Below, piece after piece: positions 1-7,218 of a stretch of DNA of 19,935 bases; the stretch's first letter is position 1, and every line of letters starts with the position of its first letter. The translations under genes and the position numbers were made by a program. The DNA comes from JAXDLH01 sp034666705 (GTDB lineage Bacteria; Chloroflexota; UBA6077; SHYK01), in the NCBI GenBank assembly GCA_034666705.1, contig JAXDLH010000097.1:1-19935 (forward strand), given 5' to 3'. The notes under the pieces were generated by a model. That model saw only the letters and a list, made by a program, of their open reading frames with translations, was not told the origin of the DNA and did not search any database.

Positions 1-230
1 TACATCAGCCAACCGCGCGCCACGATGTCCATGTTGATGCCCATCGCATTGCCGATCTGCGCGCCCCACAGCAGCCGGTACTCGCGGAAGCGCATCGCGC
101 CGAACCCGGGCAGGCTGGCGAGGGGCCGCAGCAGCAGCGGCGCGGGACTCGGGACCGGCTCCGGCCGCAGCTCGGCCGAATCGAGGCCCGCGACGTCCAC
201 GACAGGCGTCGGCTCAATGCTCATGGGCAT
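1..230 (-). CDS. MFS transporter, N-terminal part (cut by window edge)
   Basis: Reading the minus strand from the ATG at 230 gives 76 residues that run off the left edge. A 40-odd residue polar, Pro-rich leader is followed by the segment FREYRLLWGAQIGNAMG and then MDIVARGWLMY. This is the typical start of the first membrane helix of major facilitator (MFS_1/MFS_3, EntS-like) drug or metabolite exporters. A second in-frame ATG at 224 is an equally possible start, and no strong ribosome site separates the two. A different reading frame over the same DNA gives an Arg/Ser/Cys-rich peptide and is a shadow. The gene is divergent from the Tat-exported protein at 365. The substrate is unknown. The family call is fairly safe, but only about a fifth of the protein is visible. 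Confidence 0.72.
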   Translation of the reverse strand, partial: MPMSIEPTPVVDVAGLDSAELRPEPVPSPAPLLLRPLASLPGFGAMRFREYRLLWGAQIGNAMGINMDIVARGWLM

Positions 231-364
231 ACCCAGCCAGGGTCAATCTGAATAGACGTGGGGCATGCATCAACTATACGCGCCCCGGCACGCATGGCCG
301 GATTGCGCGCCGGGTGTGTCACAATAGGCCGTTCCGCACCGCGTGCGAACCCGGAGGACCGCCG

Positions 365-1354
365 ATGCAACGCCGCACGTTTCTGACCTACCTTGCCGGC
401 CTGACGGGTGGTGTCGCGCTCGCCGGTCGGGCGCCGCTGCTGCTGCGCGCCCAGACCGAGTCGCCCGCCAACCCGGTGCAGCTCGGACCGGGCGCAAGCC
501 TCGGCGGGCGGCGGCCGTTCCCGGACGACAACCCGTGGAACACCGACGTCTCCCGCGCACCCGTCGACCCCAACTCGGCGGCCCTCATCGCGAGCATTGG
601 CCTCAATACCGGCCTCCACCCAGACTTCGGCACCGTCTACGAGGGCGCGCCGAACGGCATCCCGTACGTGGTCGTCGCGGGTGACCAGCCGCTCGTGCCG
701 ATCAGCTCGTTCGAGTACGGCGACGAGAGCGATCCCGGTCCATATCCGATCCCGCCCGATGCGCCGATCGAGGGCGGATCGAGCAGCGACGGTGATCGCC
801 ACGTGCTCGTGATCGATCGCGACAACTGGCGGCTGTACGAGCTCTACGCCGCCTATCCCGGGAACGGCGGCGCGTCGTGGCGCGCGGATTCGGGCGCGAT
901 CTTCGACCTCAACACCAACGACCTGCGCCCGGCCGGCTGGACCTCCGCCGACGCCGCCGGCCTGCCAATCTTTCCCGGCCTCGTCCGCTACGACGAGGCG
1001 GTCGGGCAGGGCGCGATTCGCCACGCATTGCGCTTCACCGCCCGGCGCTCCCGTCGGGCCTACGTACCACCCGCCCGCCACTTCGCCAGCCGGCTCACGG
1101 ATCCGAACGTGCCGCCGATGGGGATGCGGGTGCGGCTGCGCGCCGACTTCGATACGTCGCCGTTCCGGCCCGCGGTCCGCGCAATCCTCGATGCACTCAA
1201 GACGTATGGGATGCTGCTTGCGGATAACGGCAGCGACTGGTTCGTCAGCGGCGCGCCCGACCCGCGCTGGAATGACGACGACCTCGCCACCCTGAGCCGG
1301 GTGCGTGGGCGCGACTTCGAGGTCGTGCAGATGGATGGGCTCGTCGCGGGCTGA
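365..1354 (+). CDS. Tat-exported protein of unknown function
   Basis: A 329-residue protein whose N-terminus carries a twin-arginine signal: QRRTFL at residues 2-7, a hydrophobic stretch with Ala/Gly/Leu to about residue 27, and LLLRAQ near the probable cleavage region. The ATG at 365 is preceded by GGAGG about 8 bases upstream, so I prefer it to the longer GTG-initiated frame at 314. The mature part is soluble and has conserved-looking blocks: FPDDNPWNTDVS near residue 44, GIPYVVV near 100, DRHVLVID, LYELY, GAIFDLNTN, and RHALRFT near 225. I do not recognise a catalytic domain. The blocks read like a conserved secreted protein family rather than a random frame. Tat export suggests that it folds, perhaps with a cofactor, before export. 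It is followed 98 bases later by another exported protein, and the two may be co-transcribed. Confidence 0.82.
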   Translation: MQRRTFLTYLAGLTGGVALAGRAPLLLRAQTESPANPVQLGPGASLGGRRPFPDDNPWNTDVSRAPVDPNSAALIASIGLNTGLHPDFGTVYEGAPNGIPYVVVAGDQPLVPISSFEYGDESDPGPYPIPPDAPIEGGSSSDGDRHVLVIDRDNWRLYELYAAYPGNGGASWRADSGAIFDLNTNDLRPAGWTSADAAGLPIFPGLVRYDEAVGQGAIRHALRFTARRSRRAYVPPARHFASRLTDPNVPPMGMRVRLRADFDTSPFRPAVRAILDALKTYGMLLADNGSDWFVSGAPDPRWNDDDLATLSRVRGRDFEVVQMDGLVAG

Positions 1355-1382
1355 GCCGGGCCGCTTGTGGGCGACGTGGCGC

Positions 1383-1403
1383 ATGGCGCCATAATGCGCG
1401 ACC
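1383..1403. repeat. Small nested palindrome between the two exported-protein genes
   Basis: ATGGCGCCAT (1383-1392) is a perfect palindrome, and a GCGCAT/ATGCGC pair brackets it across about 1379-1400. It could form a small hairpin in the transcript between the Tat protein and the cupin. There is no T-tract, so it is a weak candidate for transcript processing or pausing rather than a clear terminator. Coordinates are approximate at the outer arms. Confidence 0.25.
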
Positions 1404-1452
1404 TGCAATTCCGCACGTGAGTCCATTCCTACTTCAATAGAAGGGAGATCTC

Positions 1453-1899
1453 ATGATCCGACGTCGCATCCTGCCGGTAGTCTTGCTGCTCGGCGCGCTC
1501 GCCGTGGCGCTGTGGGCAAGTCCCGCCGCCGCCCAGCCCCCCGGCGTGGAGCAGGAGCTGCTTGCGCTCAGCACCGTCAGCTACTCCAGCGCCATCGGCG
1601 GCCCCGCCGACATCTACATCGGGCGCCTCCGCCTCGCCCCCGGCGCCAACTACGGCGGCTGGCACACCCACCCCGGCCCGGTCTGGATCAACGTGACGTC
1701 CGGCACGCTCACCGTGTATGGGCCGGATGGCTGTGCGACTGGCTATGCGAGCGGCACCGGCTACGAGGCCAGCCCCGCCACGCTCTACGACCTCCGCAAC
1801 GAAGGGGACACGCCGGTCGAGATCGCCTTCGCCGGCGCGGTACCCGCGGGCGGGACCCCGACGACCTATGTGGGCGACGGTCCAACCTGCGGCGGCTAG
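1453..1899 (+). CDS. Secreted single-domain cupin protein
   Basis: A 148-residue protein with a Sec signal peptide: Arg-rich start, hydrophobic residues 7-22, likely cleavage after AAA at residues 25-27. Translation starts at ATG 1453, with AGGGAG about 8 bases upstream. The mature part is one cupin barrel. Motif 1 is GGWHTHPGPVWINVTSG, with the metal-type pair His71 and His73. Motif 2, YDLRNEGDTPVEI (residues 112-124), has Asp where many cupins carry the third His. Two cysteines, Cys94 and Cys146, could form a disulfide outside the cytoplasm. Secreted small cupins of this sort have no fixed activity; sugar or small-molecule binding, dioxygenase or isomerase roles are all possible. It follows the Tat-exported protein on the same strand. 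Confidence 0.85.
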   Translation: MIRRRILPVVLLLGALAVALWASPAAAQPPGVEQELLALSTVSYSSAIGGPADIYIGRLRLAPGANYGGWHTHPGPVWINVTSGTLTVYGPDGCATGYASGTGYEASPATLYDLRNEGDTPVEIAFAGAVPAGGTPTTYVGDGPTCGG

Positions 1900-1931
1900 T
1901 GGGTCAGCTACTATGCATATTGCCTTTGGGG

Positions 1932-1990
1932 TGCCGCCCTGCAGGGCGGGCCCAGCCACGGGCCCCGATGGCCCGCCCTGCAGGGCGGCA
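1932..1990. repeat. 21-bp inverted repeat with self-palindromic arms
   Basis: The left arm (1932-1952) and right arm (1970-1990) are perfect reverse complements over 21 bases, with a 17-base spacer. Each arm also contains the perfect 16-base palindrome CCGCCCTGCAGGGCGG, so the element can fold either as one long hairpin or as two small ones. The spacer has its own CGGG/CCCG dyad. The element lies 33 bases after the cupin stop, in the 255-base gap before the FAD oxidoreductase. It resembles REP/BIME-type intergenic palindromes or a strong transcript-end hairpin. There is no T-tract. Confidence 0.85.
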
Positions 1991-2154
1991 TCTCCGCGCC
2001 CTTCCGCCCGCACAATAATGGCGACGATCATGGCATCTGACCCACCAGTGCAACGCGGCGGACGGTGGTCGCCAGGTTTCCGTAGGACGTGCGGCCGACG
2101 GCAATCGACGAAAACCATGCACCCAGCCGGACGAGCCTGGCGTAGCTGAGCAGC

Positions 2155-3444
2155 ATGGAAGCACGCACCTCCACCTACGACACGGTCGTTATTGGCGCCG
2201 GGCTTGGCGGGCTGCTTGCCGCGGCCGTGGCCGTCCGCGCCGGGCAGCGCGTGCTCGTCGTCGAGCGCATGCCGTACCTCGGCGGCCGCTTCACCACCGT
2301 CGACCAGGAGGGGTTCGCCATCACCACCGGCGCGCTCCACCTCGCCCCACACGGCCATGGCGGCCCGCTCGCCCGCATGCTCGCCGCGCTCGGCACGCCG
2401 ACCCGCTGGGTGCAGCGCGACGTGATCGCCTCGGTCATCGTAGGCGGCCGCCACGTCGTGTGGCGCCACCTGCTGGACGTGCCGAAGGTGGTCGGCCCAC
2501 GCGGCAAAGTCGACATGCTGCGGATGGCCGCCGAGCTCGCCGTCGTCGGCCACAAGGCGCTGCGCTTCGACGCGTGGCTTGCCGACCGCACGGCCGATCC
2601 CGTGCTGCGCGCCCTGTTCGAGCGGTTCACCCAGTTCGCCCTCAGCATCCAGCCCGACCAGATCAGCTACGACGAGATGCGCGCCGTCTTCCGCAGCGTG
2701 GCTCGCTACGGCCTGCCCCAGGCGCCAGCCGGCGGCTGCCAGGCCGTGATCGGACATCTCGCGGCCTACGTCCAGGCCCGCGGCGGCGAGATCCGGACCA
2801 TGACCGCCGCGCGCACCATCGGGCTCGACGCGGCGTCCGGCCGCGTGGCGTGCGTAACGGCGGAGGACCGCCGCACCGGCGCCGTCGAGACGATCACCGC
2901 ATCGCGCGTCGTGTCGGACGCTGGCCCGGAGGTCACGGCGCGCCTCCTCGACCGCCCCCAGCTCGACCTGGCGCCGCCGCAGGCCGGCCCCGGCGCGTGC
3001 GGCCTCAAGCTGCACATCGTCAGCGACACGTCGCTGATCCCCCACAACGGCATCATGTTCTGCCTCGATACCCAGCGCATCAGCGGTATCGTGGAGGTGT
3101 CGCGCTCGGTACCGGCGGTCGCCCCGCCGGGGATGCACATGCTGGACACGTTCCAGGTACTGATGAGCGACGATTCCGCGCTCGAGCGGCGCCTGGCGGT
3201 CGAGGACCTGCGCCAGGTGTTCGGCCCGGCGTACGATCGGCATTGCCGCATCGTGCGGGCGAGCTCGTTCCGCGGGGCATGGCCGGTGAACCACGCGATC
3301 CAGGGCCGGGACGCCGCCAGCCGGGAGCCGGTGCCCGGCCTGATCATGGTGGGCGATGCGTATAAGCCGAGCGGCCACATGATGGTCGAGGGCGTCGCGG
3401 CGAGCGTGCAGCGCGTGGCGCCGCTCCTCGCCACCGCGCCGTAG
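2155..3444 (+). CDS. NAD(P)/FAD-dependent oxidoreductase, phytoene-desaturase-like
   Basis: A 429-residue flavoprotein of the CrtI/amine-oxidase superfamily. The N-terminal dinucleotide fold is VVIGAGLGG (residues 11-19), followed by the acidic end VVERMPYLGGR (from about residue 37), which is the DxxE/GGR-type FAD clamp. The segment GFAITTGALHLAPHG fits the second FAD contact. The C-terminus has the matching PVPGLIMVGDAYKPSGHMMVEG block that closes the FAD site. Length is somewhat below the roughly 490-500 residues of true carotenoid desaturases, so a carotenoid substrate is not implied. The start at ATG 2155 has only a weak ribosome site. It leads a run with three SDRs (80-base gap to the first), which suggests a multi-step redox pathway on an alicyclic or lipid-like substrate. 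The pathway itself is inference. Confidence 0.86.
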   Translation: MEARTSTYDTVVIGAGLGGLLAAAVAVRAGQRVLVVERMPYLGGRFTTVDQEGFAITTGALHLAPHGHGGPLARMLAALGTPTRWVQRDVIASVIVGGRHVVWRHLLDVPKVVGPRGKVDMLRMAAELAVVGHKALRFDAWLADRTADPVLRALFERFTQFALSIQPDQISYDEMRAVFRSVARYGLPQAPAGGCQAVIGHLAAYVQARGGEIRTMTAARTIGLDAASGRVACVTAEDRRTGAVETITASRVVSDAGPEVTARLLDRPQLDLAPPQAGPGACGLKLHIVSDTSLIPHNGIMFCLDTQRISGIVEVSRSVPAVAPPGMHMLDTFQVLMSDDSALERRLAVEDLRQVFGPAYDRHCRIVRASSFRGAWPVNHAIQGRDAASREPVPGLIMVGDAYKPSGHMMVEGVAASVQRVAPLLATAP

Positions 3445-3524
3445 GAAGCATCGCGTGGCGAAGATAACCACAAGATGAACCTCGAGGAGCCCTCGCGATC
3501 ACGTCGACACTGAAGGGGGGTGCC

Positions 3525-4280
3525 ATGACCGGGCGGCTCGCGAATAAGGTCTGCATCATCACCGGGGCGAGCAGCGGCCAGGGCCGCGTCGCCGCCCAGC
3601 TCTTCGCCCGCGAGGGTGCGCTCCTCGTGCTGAGCGACGTCGACCAGGTAGGGCTCGACGAGACCGCCGCGCTGGTCCGCGCGGAAGGCGCCGCTGAGCC
3701 GGCCCGCCACGTGGGCGATCTGACGCAGGAGGCGGCGAACCAGGCGCTGGCCGAGCTCGCCGTTGGGCGCCACGGCCGGCTCGACGCGATCTACAACGTC
3801 GCCGGCTTGGTCCGCTTCTCCTCGCTCCATGAGACTTCGCTCGACGACTGGAGCTTCACGATCCAACACGAGCTGACCATGGCGTTCCTCGGCTGCAAGT
3901 GGGCGGTGCAAGCGATGCTGGCGAACGGCTCGGGCTCAATCATCAATATGGCCTCCGTCTCCGGCCTCAACGGCAGCCCGCGCCATGCGGCCCACGCCGC
4001 CGCCAAGATGGGCATCGTCGGCCTCACCCGGCAGATCGCGGTCGAGTACGGGCCGCAAGGGATTCGTTGCAATGCGATCGCGCCGAGCTTTCTCGAGTAC
4101 GCCGTGGGCCAGCGGCGCATCGCTTCGCAGACCACGCCGCATCCCGCCACCGGCGTGCCGCTCGGCCGCCACGCGCGTCCGGAGGACACGGCGGCGATGG
4201 CCGTGTTCCTCGCATCCGACGATTCGAGCTACGTCACCGGTCAGGTGATGGTCGTCGACGGCGGCACCACTGCCCGATGA
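3525..4280 (+). CDS. Short-chain dehydrogenase/reductase with altered catalytic tetrad (SDR1)
   Basis: A 251-residue classical-length SDR. The ATG follows a G-rich ribosome site. The cofactor motif TGASSGQG is intact, and Asp after the second strand (LSDVD) suggests NAD(H). NVAG, the PG-like loop IAPSF and the C-terminal VTGQVMVVDGG are normal. The active site is not: Ser144 and Lys161 are present, but the Tyr position is His157 (HAAAK instead of YxxxK, with exact 13-residue Ser spacing). The Asn position of the tetrad is Glu116 (HELTMAF against NLxGxF in the neighbours). It may be a non-catalytic or re-purposed subunit of the adjacent SDRs, or use different chemistry. It is 80 bases after the FAD oxidoreductase and 31 bases before SDR2, so probably in one operon. 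Confidence 0.88.
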   Translation: MTGRLANKVCIITGASSGQGRVAAQLFAREGALLVLSDVDQVGLDETAALVRAEGAAEPARHVGDLTQEAANQALAELAVGRHGRLDAIYNVAGLVRFSSLHETSLDDWSFTIQHELTMAFLGCKWAVQAMLANGSGSIINMASVSGLNGSPRHAAHAAAKMGIVGLTRQIAVEYGPQGIRCNAIAPSFLEYAVGQRRIASQTTPHPATGVPLGRHARPEDTAAMAVFLASDDSSYVTGQVMVVDGGTTAR

Positions 4281-4311
4281 AGGAGCTGCACGTGCGAGCG
4301 GTGAGGATCTC

Positions 4312-5064
4312 GTGAACCGGCTGGACGGCAAGGTCGCCATCGTGACGGGCGCGGGCCAGGGGATCGGCCGCGCAATCGCGGTCGGCATGGCGCGCGAGGG
4401 CGCCCAGGTAATCGTCGCCGAGCGCAACGCGGCCACCGGCGCTGCGGTCGCGGCGGAGATCGGCCAGGACGGCGGCGACGCGCTCGCCTTCCAGACCGAC
4501 GTTGCCGCCGAGGCGTCGGTGGGCGCGATGGTCGCGGCGTGTCTGCAGCGGTTCGGGCGGATCGATGTGCTCGTCAACAATGCGGGCATCTTTCCCCGCG
4601 CATCGGTCGAGGAGATGGCCGAGGAGGAGTGGGACCGCGTGATCGGCACCAACCTCGTCGGCACCTTCCTCTGCAGCCGGGCGGTGGCGCCTACGATGAT
4701 CGCGCAGCGCGCCGGGCGGATCGTCAACGTCGCCTCGGAGAAGGCGCTCGAGGGCGCGGCCAATGGCGCCCACTACGCGGCATCCAAGGCGGGCATCATC
4801 GGTTTCACCAAGTCGCTCGCCCTCGAGCTCGCGCCCTACGGCGCCACCGCCAACGTCATCTGTCCGGGTGTGACCGACACCGCCCAGCCACGCGCCAACC
4901 TGGCGCCCGGCGAGCGCCTCGAGGACCGCGCGGCGCGCATTCCGCTCGGGCGCATCGGCCAACCCGACGACCTCGTCGGTCCGGTACTCTTCCTGGCCAG
5001 TCACGCCGGCCGCTTCGTCACCGGGCAGACGCTGCTGGTGAACGGCGGCACGGTGCGGTGGTGA
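4312..5064 (+). CDS. Short-chain dehydrogenase/reductase (SDR2)
   Basis: A 250-residue classical SDR starting at GTG 4312, with GAGGA about 6-10 bases upstream. Motifs: TGAGQGIG cofactor loop, LVNNAG, Asn in TNLVGTF, Ser142, Tyr155 and Lys159 (Ser-x12-Tyr-x3-Lys), CPGVTDT, and VTGQTLLVNGG at the end. All catalytic residues are present, unlike SDR1 just upstream. FabG-like in general form; the substrate is unknown, likely a secondary alcohol or ketone. It lies 31 bases after SDR1 and only 3 bases before SDR3, so the three are very likely co-transcribed and SDR3 may be translationally coupled. Confidence 0.92.
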   Translation: MNRLDGKVAIVTGAGQGIGRAIAVGMAREGAQVIVAERNAATGAAVAAEIGQDGGDALAFQTDVAAEASVGAMVAACLQRFGRIDVLVNNAGIFPRASVEEMAEEEWDRVIGTNLVGTFLCSRAVAPTMIAQRAGRIVNVASEKALEGAANGAHYAASKAGIIGFTKSLALELAPYGATANVICPGVTDTAQPRANLAPGERLEDRAARIPLGRIGQPDDLVGPVLFLASHAGRFVTGQTLLVNGGTVRW

Positions 5065-5067
5065 GCC

Positions 5068-5829
5068 ATGGCTGAGAGCGCAGCGCTCACGCGCCGGGTC
5101 GCCGTCGTCAACGGCGGCGCCGGCGGCATCGGCCAGGAGGTGGTGCTCGCGCTCGCCCGCGACGGCTTCCACGTTGTGATCCTCGACGTGAGCGAGACCG
5201 CCTGCCAGGAGGCCGTGGCGCGCCTCGCTCAGGCCGGCGGCACCGGCGAGTACCGCGTGCTCGACCTGACCCGCAAGCCGCTGGTGGCGGAGGCGTTCGC
5301 CGGGATCCGCGCGGCCCACGGCCGGATCGACGCCCTCGTGAACCTCGCCGGCGGCACGCTCCACCAGCACCCAATCCAGGAGTTCCCGCTCGCCGAGTGG
5401 CAGCGGGTGATCGACGTCAATCTGAAGGCGACATTCCTCTGCTGCCAGGCCGTGATTCCCGGCATGAAGGCGCGGGGCATGGGCGCCATCGTCAACACCG
5501 CCTCGAATTACGGCGTCACCGGCGGCGCACGCCGCACCGCCTACGCGGCGTCGAAGGCGGCGATCATGGCGTTCTCGAAATCGCTCGCGCTGGAGCTGGC
5601 GCCACACGGCATTCGCGTGAACACGATTGCGCCGGGCCGCACCGCGACGGCGCGCGTGATGGGGAACTACGACCCGGAAGAGTGGGAGGCGAAGGGCAGC
5701 GAGATCCCGATGGGGCGCGCCGCCGAGCCGGCCGAGATCGCCGACGGCGTCGCCTTCCTCGTGAGCGACGCCAGCGGCTACATGACCGGCCAGACCCTCC
5801 ACGTCAACGGCGGCATGGTCCTGCCCTGA
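5068..5829 (+). CDS. Short-chain dehydrogenase/reductase (SDR3)
   Basis: A 253-residue SDR. The start ATG 5068 is 3 bases after the SDR2 stop. The catalytic residues are complete: Asn in VNLKATF, Ser146, Tyr159, Lys163. The cofactor loop reads VVNGGAGGIG instead of the common VTGxxxGIG, so the Thr before the first Gly is Asn, with the Gly spacing kept. Asp in ILDVSE favours NAD(H). LVNLAG replaces NNAG. The C-terminal MTGQTLHVNGG is normal. It is the last gene of the plus-strand run, and its stop codon lies in a small hairpin shared with the convergent MFS gene. Substrate unknown. Confidence 0.92.
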   Translation: MAESAALTRRVAVVNGGAGGIGQEVVLALARDGFHVVILDVSETACQEAVARLAQAGGTGEYRVLDLTRKPLVAEAFAGIRAAHGRIDALVNLAGGTLHQHPIQEFPLAEWQRVIDVNLKATFLCCQAVIPGMKARGMGAIVNTASNYGVTGGARRTAYAASKAAIMAFSKSLALELAPHGIRVNTIAPGRTATARVMGNYDPEEWEAKGSEIPMGRAAEPAEIADGVAFLVSDASGYMTGQTLHVNGGMVLP

Positions 5830-5843
5830 GCCGCTCCGCTCAG
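5826..5843. terminator. Hairpin over both convergent stop codons
   Basis: CTGAGC (5826-5831) and GCTCAG (5838-5843) form a 6-bp stem with a 6-base loop. The stop codons of SDR3 (5827-5829) and of the convergent MFS gene (5840-5842) lie in the two arms. The gap between the genes is only 10 bases, so this is the only place for a shared bidirectional end signal. There is no T-tract and the stem is short, so the call is tentative. Confidence 0.3.
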
Positions 5844-7156
5844 CCGGACGAGCTGGCGGTTGGCGCCGGGGTCGACACGACTGCGGCCGGGGCCTCGGCG
5901 GGGATCGGCTCTGGCGAGCGATCGCGGCCCACCGTCTCCCGGATGCACAGGCCCACCAGGAGTGACACCGAGAGTGCGGAGACGCCGACCACGCTGAACG
6001 AGCCGACGTAGCCAAAGAGGAAGCTGACGGCGGCGAAGACGGTGGGGCTCATCTGGCTGCCGGCCTGGGCGATGAACCGCCACACCGCCATCCACTGCCC
6101 GCGGCCGCGCAGGGGCGCGAGATCCGAGCCCATGACCTGCATGTTCCCCGACGTGATCCCCTGGGAGAACGTGACTGAGAGGTAAGCCGCGACGTACACC
6201 TCGAACGGCAGGTGGAAAAACGCCGTGGAGGTCATGAAGATCATGGCCACCGCGAGCAGGGCGAAGCCCGGCACGATGGTCCGCTTCCGCCCCCAGCGGT
6301 CCATGATGTAGCCGGTCGTAAAGCCCAGCGGGAGCTGCAGGAAGCTGTTGGCCGAGGCGAGCAGGCCGAGGGTGGCAGCGCCGACGCCATAGGTGTACGC
6401 CGCATACAGGTTCAGCAAGCCGCCCATATTGACGCCCCGCGTAAAGTTCGCCATGAACTGCGCGGTAAAGAACGCCAGCATCTGCGGCTGGCGCATGGTG
6501 TGGATCACCTCGCCCCACGGCACCCGCTCTTGCTCGCGCCGGCCCGAGGCCGAGCGGGTGCGGTTCGGGTCGGTCTCGTGCGCCAGCCAGAAGCTCGGGA
6601 TGATGGCCACGATGGCAAGACAGCCATAGACGATGAACGGCACGCGCGGGCCAAACGCGGTGGCGAGGAAGCCGCCGACCGCGGGGCTGAACAGGCCGCT
6701 GAAGCTGGAGACCTGCATCATCCAGGTGATCATGCGGCCGCGCTCGCGGTCCTTGCCGCTGTCGACGATCATGGTGAGACGCGAGAGCTGCCACATCTGC
6801 TGGGCGCCACCATTGAGGAGGCGACAGGCGAGCAAGAACCCGAAGGAGGGCGCGAAGGCGGTGAGGAACGACGTGATCGCAGTGGCGAACGGGCCGGCCA
6901 GCAGGACGGGCCGCCGGCCGAAGCGCTCCATCGCCCACCCGATCGGCACGGTGGCGAGCATCCCGCCGACGCCGTTGAGGATCACTACGAGCGCCGCCAT
7001 CTCGAAGCTGACCCCGAACGACTTGGCATAGATCGGGAGGACGGGGGTGGCGATCCCCTGCCCCAGCGAGACGGCCATGCTCGGCAGGTAGAGCGAGAAG
7101 AAGAGGTCCCGCGACATGACGTTGAGCTTCGGCCGCGGTCCCTGGCTCTCGGTCAC
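5840..7156 (-). CDS. MFS transporter (about 438 aa)
   Basis: A major facilitator with about 12 predicted membrane helices. The first is DLFFSLYLPSMAVSLGQG. The loop 2-3 signature is GWAMERFGRRPVLLAG and the equivalent in the second half is GYIMDRWGRKRTIV, both in the right places. The central cytoplasmic loop contains ETDPNRTRSASGRREQERVPW. I chose the GTG at 7156 because GGCGGG lies 8 bases upstream. A GTG at 7165 and an ATG at 7117 are alternatives. The family covers drug and metabolite antiporters; the substrate is not readable. It is convergent with SDR3, and the small Cys/His protein gene at 7219 is divergent from it, so it has its own promoter in the 7157-7218 gap. Confidence 0.9.
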   Translation of the reverse strand: MTESQGPRPKLNVMSRDLFFSLYLPSMAVSLGQGIATPVLPIYAKSFGVSFEMAALVVILNGVGGMLATVPIGWAMERFGRRPVLLAGPFATAITSFLTAFAPSFGFLLACRLLNGGAQQMWQLSRLTMIVDSGKDRERGRMITWMMQVSSFSGLFSPAVGGFLATAFGPRVPFIVYGCLAIVAIIPSFWLAHETDPNRTRSASGRREQERVPWGEVIHTMRQPQMLAFFTAQFMANFTRGVNMGGLLNLYAAYTYGVGAATLGLLASANSFLQLPLGFTTGYIMDRWGRKRTIVPGFALLAVAMIFMTSTAFFHLPFEVYVAAYLSVTFSQGITSGNMQVMGSDLAPLRGRGQWMAVWRFIAQAGSQMSPTVFAAVSFLFGYVGSFSVVGVSALSVSLLVGLCIRETVGRDRSPEPIPAEAPAAVVSTPAPTASSSG

Positions 7157-7218
7157 TGCGCACACCCGCCGGTCAAATCCGCGCCCCCGCAGCGCCCCCC
7201 ATGATACGCTGATACCCC

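Noticed and set aside
221..3471. Long minus-strand open frames opposite the exported proteins and the FAD oxidoreductase
   Set aside because: They are rich in Arg, His, Gly, Ala and Asp, have no family motifs, and mirror strongly supported plus-strand genes. In GC-rich DNA such antisense frames stay open by codon bias.
2122..5858. CAGCCGGACGAGC found both near 2124 and near 5841
   Set aside because: A 13-base match in GC-rich DNA at two unrelated sites is within chance; the flanks differ.
4234..6015. 593-residue minus-strand frame opposite SDR2 and SDR3
   Set aside because: It lies fully opposite two genes with complete SDR motifs and has the composition of a shadow frame.
6212..7204. 330-residue plus-strand frame inside the MFS gene
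   Set aside because: Highly charged, repetitive composition with no motif, opposite a gene with clear membrane helices and MFS signatures.
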